Positions 21,961 through 31,197 of a stretch of 64,000 nucleotides of DNA are shown piece by piece. Every line of letters begins with the position of its first letter. The stretch's first letter is position 1. The DNA lies in the NCBI GenBank assembly GCA_932521035.1, contig OW051495.1, positions 11,346,001-11,410,000 of the forward strand. The letters are read 5' to 3'. This DNA is from Oscheius dolichura (lineage: Eukaryota; Nematoda; Chromadorea; Rhabditida; Rhabditidae). The notes beneath the pieces are model-generated. The model was not told the DNA's origin, ran no database searches, and saw only the letters and a program-made list of their open reading frames with translations. The translations under genes and the position numbers were made by a program.

Positions 21961-23842
21961 AACCTTTCACGTCATTCGAGCAGGGGTTCCCGTGTTGTAG
22001 GAGGTAATGGATTTTGGGCAGTACGAAGATGGCAATGGCATTCAGCTTGATGCGTGGCTCCAGGTTGATGTTTACGATGGCCGCCGTGGCATCCTCCATC
22101 TCCTTGGTCGTCTTCTCAATTGTAAAGTAGCTCCGGAAGCCAGTGGGAATCCCCAGGTATTTGTAGTAGTTATTGCTGTCTAGTCTTGGCAGCCTTTGAT
22201 GAGGAGGGCTCCGTTGTTGTGGGTGTTCCCCTGGGTGATGACCAGTGAGCCGCATTTTGAGTGCTTGAATTCGAAATTCATCTGGGCCGCGGCCTCTGCC
22301 ATCCTGTTCAGGTCTTCCTGGAGGCTGTTCTTGTGCTGGTTGAGGAGGACTAGATCGTCCGCGTATGCCAGATAGGAGATGTTCGTTCCGAGGAGGGGAT
22401 AGCCATTACTGTGTTCCACATGTCTCCTTATAAGGGGCTCGATGGCCATGTTGAATAGAGCTGGACTCAGGGGATCCCCTTGTTTGATTCCGGCATGGAG
22501 GGGAATGGGATCGGTCTGTCCATGGGATGAGGCCACTTGTGTGCTGCTGCCGTTGTAGATGTCCTCAACTATCTCTAAAAGTTCTCCCGGGAACCCAAAG
22601 GCCTTCATCGCTTCCTGGATCAACTGATGGGGTACAGAACCGAAGGCGTTCTTGAGGTCGAGGAACACTAGGGATAGGGGATTCTTGTTGAGGATGGCGG
22701 TCTGGATGGCCATGTGGAGGATCGCTATATTCCTACCCGTTCCTGATCCCTTCTGGAAGCCTTTTTGGTGGGTGCTGACCAGACCGTCCACGGTGCCGAT
22801 TCTGGTATTCAACAGGGAGGAGTACAATTTATAAACGGTGGCCAGGAGGGCGTTGGGTCCCCAGTTACCGGGGTCTTTGGGGTCGCCTGCCTTATAGATG
22901 AGACTAATTTTGGACTGTTTCCATTTTTGCGGGATTTTTCGATGTATGAGACATTCATTAAAGATCCAAGTGAGCAGGGTGGCATCGACGTCTACATTTA
23001 GCCAGTCGTCGTAGGAGAGGCCGTCGCTTCCGGGGGTCGATCCTTTAGGTATGTTCTTTAGGGCCTCTAGTACCTCTGTCCTGTCGAAGGGAACCATCAG
23101 CGAGGGTGGCATAGTCAGAGGGGGCAGTATGTCGCAGATGTCCCTCACCGCGTTCACGTCGATTCTCGGTATCGTGGCTGTTGCTGAGAAGTAATCATGG
23201 AGGGCGTTCAGGGGTATTTCACATCTCATCTCCTTTTTTCCAGTTAGGGTTTCGACCTTTTTCTTCGGATTTTTGATATAACTCCAGGAGATCCTCTCCG
23301 TCGAGCTGGTGTCCAACTGGGGTGGGGTCGGCCTCCTCTTGGGCTTGGTCGCTGTTTGGATTGCGATCTCTCCGGGTAACTGTGGAGGAGGCACCGTCTT
23401 TTTCAGGGTGGCATCGAGTAGGGCAGGGTTGTTCCTTGTAATGGCTCCGATGCTCGCCGTGGCCTGTTGGATGACCCATTCCAGTTGGTTGAAGGGGCAG
23501 CCGCCATCGTAATAGTTTGGGACAATTTCCGCCAGCCATGTTTGTACCTTGTCCACTAGGTTTTGGTCTATTTTAGGCTTTTCCGGAGCCGGGGAGGTTT
23601 GCGCGAAGGGGTAATCTATCCGGAGTTCCATGAGCTGGGGGAGTGCCTGTCTGGCATTCACTGGGATGAGTGGTTCTTCCGTCTGTCCGGTGGCTCCTAT
23701 GGCTTCGAGTTTTTCCTGTTCCAAGTACTTGAGGCGTAATTTAGCTCGGATTTGTTCCGTGGTGGGCACTCTAATCTTGGAGGATTTACCTAACAATTGT
23801 ACGATAACTGTGGCGAGGATGCAGATCGGTACTAGTAATTCA
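21961..23842 (-). mobile_element. Non-LTR retrotransposon reverse transcriptase, defective
   Basis: Open frame of about 550 codons with clear RT motifs: PKGSTPGSDGLSYDDWLN, WKQSKISLIYKAGDPKDPGNW, SLVFLDLKNAFGSVPHQLI, GIKQGDPLSPALFNMAIEPL and the catalytic YLAYADDLVLL. After an in-frame TAG near 22181 the thumb region (KYLGIPTGFR, RIKLNAIAIFVLPKIHYLLQ) continues in another frame, so a frameshift separates palm and thumb. The motif style fits the site-specific R2/NeSL/CRE-like groups. No restriction-like endonuclease domain follows and no zinc finger precedes. At the 5' side the RT frame runs straight into a GPCR exon at 23842, the insertion junction. Not functional as it stands. Confidence 0.85.
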
Positions 23843-24233
23843 AGATAGTAGCGATGCAGAATGCTGTCCCAGTGAGGCAATAAACACCCAAATAATGAGT
23901 AGATATGTGACCACGAAAAAGGCTCATTGGATATCCGGCGACAAACGGAAGGAATAACACTGGTTTAGCGACATAGTTGTACTGAGATTGCCCCATTTTG
24001 AAGAGTACAGTAAGACAACCACTTACCGCAATATCTGATATCATTGCGACTATTTGATGATACAACAGATACCACTTGTAGGTGCTCATATTTTTGGGCG
24101 ATCGGCATACTATACAATAAATTACGTAGGCACTGACAATTAGACCGAGGGCGAAGAAACCCTCAAAGCAGAGATTATACCAGGAGAAGGGATCCTCTTC
24201 ATAGAACCGGGAGCAAGGAGTACGCTGGCTCAT
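23843..24233 (-). pseudogene. 7TM chemoreceptor copy A, cut by the retrotransposon
   Basis: First two exons only: MSQRTPCSRFYEEDPFSWYN, VIYCIVCRSPKNM, YKWYLLYHQIVAMISDIA, then AKPVLFLPFVAGYPMS and TAFCIATI, where it breaks into the RT sequence. Closely matches copy B at 25598, including the 5' flank (gagtatgatttaa). The remaining exons of copy A are not found to the left. Confidence 0.85.
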
Positions 24234-24382
24234 TTACAGCGAGTATGATTTAATCGTCGGCCTTTACTACCCCTACAGGTGAATACGGCAATTGCAGCTG
24301 TTCTACAAATGGCTAAACGTTTCGGTTGAAAGCGTATCAAACATCAGCCTTGGACTTCTCTCGTGTTTCCCATGTCTCGAAT

Positions 24383-25598
24383 TTATTCTTTATTAAAAAT
24401 CGTAGGCAGATTGTTGGGAACAGACATGCGAGCATTCCTTGTAATACCAGTTACTCTGGACTGGGTGATGGATACAGCAGGGACCGGCTTGATGGAGAGC
24501 CTGCCCTTTTGAAGAAAGGCTGGAAGATAAGCAGGAGTCATAATGACCAATACCACCCCACTGGTTGAACTGAAAGACGCGTTGGCAGCTAGGAGAACGT
24601 TGGCGAATCCTGAAATAATCTTTAACTGATCCTAAGCTCATTTTGTCTCACCTTGTCCAAGAAATATCTGCTCGCTAAGTACTGAAAGACCATAGATCGA
24701 AAAAGGGACAGCGATTATACAAAAAGGAGTGGCAACTTGAACTATTAGTTGGGTCAGGAACTTTCTATTCAATCTCGCTAGCTGTAGAGACATATTGGCC
24801 ACGTAGGTTTCTCGTAGCGAAAATATTATCAAATACGATACTTGAAATCCACAGATCAGGACCTAAAAACGGATCTCAAGGGAATTCAATCATTTCTAAC
24901 CCAAAATAACAGAAATGGCATAATAAATTGGCTGACAATTTTCGGGTCATACATTATGAAGCCGTCGATTTGTAGCAGATATGTGTTAATGCAGGTGTAC
25001 TCCTAAAGTAGAGAAATTCCAGATGATCTCGAAAAGTAGCACTTTTGCGATCTTTTCTACTGTCACCTCGCTGTCATACGGTATTCGGTAAGTTTGAATT
25101 ACTAGTACCGCTGTGGTAAAGTAGAGTAATGAAAGCCCTATCCAATAGTGAAGAGGCGGGTGATTTAAGCGGCGGATTATCAAATAACGGAACCAGAAGA
25201 GGTGCACAATGGTAGCGATGCAGAACATGGTTCCGCCGAGGCAAGAAATGGTAAGTAGATGCGTCGATATGAGACCACGGAAAATGCTCATCGGATAGCC
25301 GCAGGTAAATGGAAAGAACACAACCGGCCTCCCTATGAAGTTGTACTGAAGATGACGAATTTTTATAAGCTACCGTAATCCAATCACTCACCCCCGTATC
25401 CGCCATCAGTGCGACTATTTGATGGTATAACAGGTACCATTTGTAGGTTTTCATATCTTTCGGAGACCGCCGTATTAGACAGTAAATTACGTAGCAGTTG
25501 ATAAGTAGTCCTAGAGCGGAGATGCCTTCAAAAAGGAGAATATACCAGGAGAAGGGATCCTCCTCATAGAAACGGTCGCACGGAGTACGCTGGCTCAT
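24383..25598 (-). CDS. Nematode 7TM chemoreceptor (srh/sri-like), copy B
   Basis: Intact serpentine chemoreceptor, presumably in sensory cilia. ATG at 25598; exon 1 holds SRH/SRI-type SPKDMKTYKWYLLYHQIVAL. A 46 bp intron follows, then GYPMSIFRGLISTHLL, CLGGTMFCIATIVHLFWFRY (TM3), a TM4 block, EYTCINTYLLQID, VLICGFQVSYLIIFSLRETY (TM5), LTQLIVQVATPFCIIAVPFS (TM6) and VVLVIMTPAYLPAFLQ (TM7). It ends NNLPTIFNKE, stop at 24383. Family choice between srh, sri and related groups is not settled. It is the intact tandem partner of copy A and lies within the inverted-repeat arms. Confidence 0.8.
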
Positions 25599-25744
25599 TT
25601 ACGGCGAGTATGATTTAACCGTCCTTTACTAGCGTGGTGAATTGAAAATAAGGCTATTGCAGCTGTTCAAATCGAAACAACTTTCTGTCCGACCAATTGT
25701 GATGAAAAAAAGACCGGCAATATTTTTATTATTTATTTGTTTAG

Positions 25745-26356
25745 ACTAGATATGCCCAGTTTTATTGTGAGGGGCGCCTTGGCAGGCCGGCGGCCGACGC
25801 CCCCGTTTTGTGTTGGCGGAGGCTCCGCGTTAGAGTCTCCCCCGTTCTGTTGGTTTTGGTCGAGATCCCCGGCTTTGATCAATCCCAGATCATTTTAACC
25901 ACCGGCTGACCAAACCCGGCTGGCTATGGAAAAAGGGCTTAACTTTGGTAAAGTGCTGTCGATTCGTCACTGTTACGCGCCAGAGCTTAGCAAAAAATAA
26001 ACCGCCAATACGCCAAGAAGCGTCGTCGAATGAGCCTACTCTCATCGCGCTAGCTCAAAAAACGTTGTTGCCATTTTCAAATATCAAATATTTTTTATTA
26101 CGGTATATAGTTAATAATAGTGGTTTTAAAAGGGATTCGTGCATCCAATTGCGGCCAGCACGATGATGGGTTTCTTGGAGCCGCGGACAGAGGAAAGCAA
26201 TTCCATGGCCGTCAGACGGCACGGGGACCCCCTCTACAAACCAGTTCCTGACAAGAACTGGTCGAAAAACAGAAATCAGACGGTTTAACAGGGAAAAAGC
26301 AAGGATTAAGACTGTCAGAACGCGGTCAAAACCATCACCACGTCGCTTTCCAGCCA
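25745..26356. repeat. Right arm of the large inverted repeat
   Basis: Reverse complement of the left arm at 19730-20425, with the outermost 100 bp (26255-26356) nearly identical and the inner part about 75% identical. Flanking bases outside the arms differ (no clear target-site duplication). No coding frame. Confidence 0.8.
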
Positions 26357-26522
26357 GGCTATGTTATCCTCGAGTTATTCTCAAGGAGTTGGGACCACTC
26401 AAGCTCATGCCTACCAACCTCATCTGAGGGTCTTTACTTTGGTAGTCGGCTAATAGTGGTAGAGTTATGGGGAGTCAACAACATTTATCTAATTTTAACA
26501 AAGAGACGATAAAAATAAACAA
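26357..26522. other. Spacer
   Basis: Short stretch between the arm and the EF-1alpha copy. It carries an AATAAA-like signal for that copy on the minus strand (gataaaaataaac near 26508). Confidence 0.3.
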
Positions 26523-27330
26523 CTATTTCTTCTTGGGAGCTGCAGCCTTGGTAGCGCTCTTGGTGACTTTTCCTCCAGCTCCGCCCTCCGCCTTCGTGGT
26601 CGACTTGACGACTCCCACAGCTACAGTTTGTCTCATGTCCCGTACAGCGAAGCGTCCAAGAGGAGGGTAGTCGGTGAACGTCTCGAGGCACATGGGCTTG
26701 GTCTAGAAATCAGCGTTATTATTAGTCATGTTTATTTTTTTCTCAATTAGTCAATGGTTTGTTTATTCTAGTGTCTCGGGATCGCTCCATTTTGTCCAAG
26801 CCGAGTTTTGCCTGTGGCTCTCCTTTCGATTCACCTGATCAGCCAAGCGGCGGTTCGCTCTTTTCGAGTCCAGGCAAGAGTGGACCTGTAACTTCCCTTT
26901 CAGGTTGCTTGCTCAGCCAAAAGAAGGCGGTTCCAACCCTTTTGCCGACGGGTATGCTATCGGTGTCAGAAAAAAGCGACAAATTGTTTCGTCCCATTTA
27001 CTGACGGGAGTGTTGCCGGCGTCCCGAAGGACTATTGTGGAATAAATTCATACGTACCGGAGTGAGATTGACGATGCAGGCATCTCCAGACTTTACGAAC
27101 TTGGGCGCGTCCTCCAATCGGGTCCCACTTCTGCGATCCACCTTCTCAATGAGCTCCACAAACTTGCAGGCAATGTAAGCTGTGTGACAATCCTGGGTGG
27201 TGCTGTCCACCTTCAGCTCGCCGATTAAGTTCTCACAGTCCGTGCCGTTCAGCTCGTGGCAGATCATGGGACAAGCATCCGGATCTCCTCGGCGCCAAAA
27301 AGCCGATAAAATTCCTCGGCCCTATAAAGC
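26523..27330 (-). pseudogene. EF-1alpha C-terminal fragment
   Basis: Two exons on the minus strand carry the last third of elongation factor 1-alpha. The first (about 27056-27330) has [20 protein letters not shown] and [20 protein letters not shown]. The second, after a 350 bp intron, has [30 protein letters not shown] and a KKK end with stop at 26523. The GTP-binding domain (GHVDxGK and so on) is absent, and the sequence before DCHTA (ELKVDSTTQ) does not match the family's HPGQI segment. Retention of an intron argues for a segmental copy and not a processed one. Substitutions such as Gly to Cys in KSGDA-C suggest relaxed selection. Confidence 0.75.
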
Positions 27331-27345
27331 CGGTCAAATCTTATG
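27284..27345. repeat. Tandem ~30 bp GC-rich repeat
   Basis: Two units of the form tcctcggc..aaaagccggtcaaat in tandem. A third unit with one mismatch over 25 bp recurs at 30675-30702, which suggests a dispersed short repeat family. Confidence 0.5.
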
Positions 27346-27419
27346 GAGGTCTCCTCGGCCCCATCTGCCCCCTCGCTACAGTCCTCCAAATCTGCCTGCC
27401 GCTATCATTGGCCAGTCTA

Positions 27420-27640
27420 AAAAGGATTCGAATGAAACCTGTCAATCGGCGAGGGTATTCCATTGCTTGAAGAAGCGACCAGCACAGCTCCTTCCGTTTG
27501 TCCAGTCTCTCGGAGTAGTTGATCCAGTCGCACCAGTAGCCCAGGTCGTGGTGCTCGTCCAGCTGCTACTTCGGGAGACCCTTCCCTTGACGGCTGCTCC
27601 AGCGATCCAGGAACGGCAGTGGATCGACATCCCATGCTTG
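27420..27640 (-). pseudogene. Coding-like fragment with a stop, unrecognised
   Basis: One minus-strand frame reads WDVDPLPFLDRWSSRQGK, a TAG, then LDEHHDLGYWCDWINYSERL and KRKELCWSLLQAMEYPRR. The aromatic and Trp/Cys density and the absence of stops elsewhere suggest a real exon of a gene that has acquired a stop. I cannot name the family. Confidence 0.4.
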
Positions 27641-27799
27641 TTTCATTTGTCTTAACAAAGGATTGCTATAAAAAGAAGAAGCGTGCGCCAGCTAATGATG
27701 AGCACTCGGCTCTCGTACGACCACAAGCGCTTCTCAAGGTTGACGAAAAAGTCGGAGCAAAGGGCGGCGGCGTGCGTGTACCGCAAAAGCCGAAACGAA

Positions 27800-28810
27800 A
27801 CAGTGGAAACCAACAGACCAGGCTCCCTCGGGCAGGTTACATGGTGAGAATGACTTTTTGCTGCTTTTGTAGACACAATTTCGGTCCAAACCAGGACTTG
27901 ACTAGGTAAAAGCGAAGAAAGCTTTGGTTTCGACCGAAAAAGTCGCTTTGTCGCAATTTGGTTGTGAAAAAAAATGCGGTGAAACGCTAGCTGCGCCACG
28001 TGCCAGAAACGAAAACGGGAAGGTCAGACGACGCATTTGAATCATGGCGCTAGGTGGAAGAGCGTACTGGATGAAAAAACGGAGAAAAAAAGAGCGCACA
28101 TTTCAATTTCAAGTCAATCTAGAAGACTCCCGGGCCGGTCAAAAGGAACCGTAGCTGCGCTCGTCCAGTTAAAAGGAGACCTCCAGGCGCCGGCTCAAAA
28201 GATTGCGAACGCTTCTACTGGGCCAATGAGTATTTCAAACAATGGTATAAAAAATCAAGCGGTGAGGATCAAGCGCCGATAGCAGGTTCACTAAAAACGG
28301 TGCTCACGCCGCCAGCAAAAAAAATAAAGTGGCTGACTCGGTTAAACTTGTGAGATAGGCTGCAGTACCACGCGCGCTTCTCAAACTTTCAGCCAGTAAA
28401 GAAGAAGTCACAAGAAAAACTGGCTGCGCGTACGGCTTTCAGAGAGCGACTTTGGCTGGAGTACGCGTACGGTTTTCAAAAAGTGGTCTAGCAAAACAAG
28501 GAAAAAGTTCAAAAGGGAAACCGACCGACCAGAGGATCCCAGGGCAGGTTCCATGATGAGAATGGCTTTGAGCTGCGTTTATAGGCACAATTTTGGTCTA
28601 AACCAGGATTCGACCAGGGAAAAAGCGAAAAAGGTTTCGCTTTTACAAGATTTGGTCGAGATTTGCTTTTCCAACGAAATGTCACCGAACACCTTTGGAG
28701 GTTCACTGCGACACGAATGACACACGCATATGGATATGTAGGAAGGTTTAGCAGACGGAATCATGGTCTTTGAATGATGGGTGCTAGATAGAAGAGCAAG
28801 TTCAGTCGGT
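27800..28810. repeat. Diverged direct repeats of about 280 bp
   Basis: Sequence around 27800-28060 recurs at 28525-28810. Matching pieces include gggcaggtt..atg.tgagaatg, tttggtc.aaaccagga.t.gac.agg and gctaggtggaagagcg (gctagatagaagagca). The copies lie about 725 bp apart and show roughly 70% identity by eye. The interval between holds only short open frames. Confidence 0.55.
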
Positions 28811-29329
28811 CCCTCCCAGCAATTCTGGTCTTCTTGCGTGAAAACAGATCATTCCCTCGTCGTTTTCCTATTTCTATCATTATAAGGGGCCATTGTATCG
28901 GGCAATATTGTACTTTTGCTCGAAGGAAGGTTCAATGCTGGCAGTAAAAGGGGTTTCCAGGCGCAGCAGTGGCCGGACGCTAAACCTACCAAATAAATAG
29001 GCCAACATTCACTTTCTTGTTCTTTATGAAGTTTTCCACCCAAAATGGTAAAGATGAACCAGCTTAAATAGGCAAGGACATATGATGCGCCTCCACAGAA
29101 CATATTGGATGTGTATTGTTCGTGAGTTCGGCGTATAGTCGAAAAAGACGAGAGAAAAACGATAAGAGAGGCAGAATTGTTGAAGTGTTGCCACAAGATG
29201 GCGTCGAGAACGGAAAGTTAAGAACAAAATACGAGAAATAATAATCAAACTTCATCAAAAAATTTTATTCTCTAGTCTTGGCAATGGCCCATGCACATCT
29301 CGCCTATTGGAACATTTCCACGGAGATAG
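28811..29329. other. No gene supported
   Basis: A minus-strand open frame (28849-29196) contains a hydrophobic block (YVLAYLSWFIFTILGG) but has no recognisable family or clean start. It is left uncalled. Confidence 0.3.
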
Positions 29330-30375
29330 TCAATTTTCAATAAGCTTCCCATCACAGTTCCACTGCAGAGTGCACAGGCGATGCCCAACCTTCCCGTTGC
29401 AAATTTCAATGTCCACATAAGTTCCGGCGGTTACTGTGTCGGCCACATTCCCGACGATGTGTGGCCCCATGTGCACCTGCATTTCGGTTGTCCAGTTGTT
29501 GTAAAGGCGTATTTTTCCATTCGAAGTATTTCCAGAAATTTTGTGAGCAGAGTAGGCAGCGTTAGGTTGATACAAGTAGATTTTGTTCATTACACTCTGC
29601 GGCTTCTTGTTGATTTCATCTGTATATTCTTGAAGTCCTCGAAAAATAGTACGCCGAACTGGAATTGCTGGAGCTTCAATTATAATGTAGCCATCCTAAG
29701 AAAATTATAAATAATGTACAGATTGAAATCAAACTTTGAATTTGTCCTTGACTCCCGTAGAGATCACCAAAGTAGCTGATTCACCCAGGCCCAACGTAAT
29801 GTAGTTGCTTAATGTAGCACTCCACCTGCCATCTCTGTTGTATAGCCGAAGAATATGAGGACCACTGTTCGTAACCAAAAATTCCAATCGCGAACAATGA
29901 TGGCGGAACAGACGGCGCCTAGTATAGGTCAGCCCGGAACCTCGTAAATTCTAAAGAATAACATGATGCAGTGAAGTAATGAAAAAAACTGACGTCCATA
30001 CTCAATCTTGTGCGATGGATGCGATCAGAAGAGACGTCTGAGCCGGAGAAACAACTCATCGCGGTTTCGACTGACCCAGAACTGACAGATGAATGGCTCG
30101 AACTGGATGGGCTGATGGCCGTCGACAAAGTTGAAGCGGGGCTACGTGCAGTCGACCAATCCGACGAAGAACGAGCTGCCCTGGACGGATTGACGTCCGC
30201 CATCAAATTCGCTGTCGAGCATGTTCCAGACTGAAAATTGCAAATTAAAAAAACGGCTTGGAATTAAACAAAGGTAACGGCGAGACTCAACAGCGCCCTC
30301 TATACAGCATTACATTGGTAGGAAAATAGACAAGAAATTAACCTTTATGATGAGAGACGAGAAGAGGCTGGGCAT
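29330..30375 (-). CDS. Unrecognised protein: Ser-rich N-terminus plus two beta repeats
   Basis: Minus-strand gene with an apparent ATG at 30375 (MPSLFSSLIIK, weak as a start), a donor at about 30343 and an acceptor near 30231. It then encodes a strongly Ser-rich segment (SSSSHSSVSSGS). Two later exons each hold a similar block: GPHILRLYNRDGRWSATLSN..LGESATLVIS, and KIRLYNNWTTEMQVHMGPHI..TAGTYVDIEI. Stop at 29330. The internal resemblance suggests a duplicated small beta-sheet domain. Intron phases join cleanly (MD|NL and K|DG). No family recognised. Confidence 0.55.
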
Positions 30376-30710
30376 CTTCAGCTGTTCTCTGCCGGGACAG
30401 AGAGAACAATGAATGAATTGGCTCCGGAATGATGAAAAGCGATTACCTAATTTCATGTCGATGCGCGTTAAAAACTGTAATTGACGAATTGGGTTCTGTG
30501 TAGAAGTAGAGTGTAGAAGGGGATTAAAATTGTTTTTAGCTTGTTCACTAGATTCCCTTCGGTTCGAGTGGGACATCTTGGTTCCAAACAAAGTGGAACC
30601 ATTTTTCAAGCAGAGGCACCGTATCACAGGAGACAAGAGCCCACCAAAAACGACGCGCTCTCTCTCTCCTCTCTCCTCGGCCCTAAAAAGCCGGTCAAAC
30701 TCCTCGGGCC

Positions 30711-30783
30711 AATCCTACCATAGATCAGGAGCCCGGACCGATCCCACGGAGGGATCCAATAGCACAAAATCTATGGTAGGATT
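30711..30783. repeat. 15 bp perfect inverted repeat and adjoining direct repeats
   Basis: aatcctaccatagat (30711-30725) pairs with atctatggtaggatt (30769-30783) across a 43 bp loop. The right arm continues into a direct repeat of tatggtaggattgttttgtg at 30772 and about 30803. No gene overlaps. Confidence 0.7.
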
Positions 30784-31197
30784 GTTTTGTGCTGTTGGAA
30801 TTATGGTAGGATTGTTTTGTGGATTGTTTTGTTTCATAAATTCGTGACGCCTCGATAAATTGAGAATAGGGAAAAGAATGAGGAAACGAGAAGTGTCGGC
30901 AAATCTGTTCGTGCTCCAAGGCGTCTTTGTAAGAGGGGGTCTTTTTTCAGTCTTCAAAGACGACGGAACGACGACGGAAGAGTACCAGATATTGAGATAA
31001 TTAGAACAGTTGATAATTTCCTCAGCTTTCAAAGTTCATTTTAACTTTCGTTACACCATGAAGATATAAAATGTAGTCTACTGTACAATACAAGGATTCT
31101 TTGAGGTCTTATTTATCACGGGATGTCCTGTCGTCGCTTGAATTAGAGATTGTTTCCTCTTGTCCACCGGGGGAGGCGTCGGCTCCAGCGCTACAAA

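Noticed and set aside
19730..26356. Polinton/Maverick interpretation of the inverted-arm segment
   Set aside because: No DNA polymerase B, integrase, ATPase or capsid-like frame is present between the arms.
30010..30234. Plus-strand 74-codon acidic frame
   Set aside because: Lies antisense to a Ser-rich exon that joins cleanly to neighbouring minus-strand exons; the minus strand is better supported.
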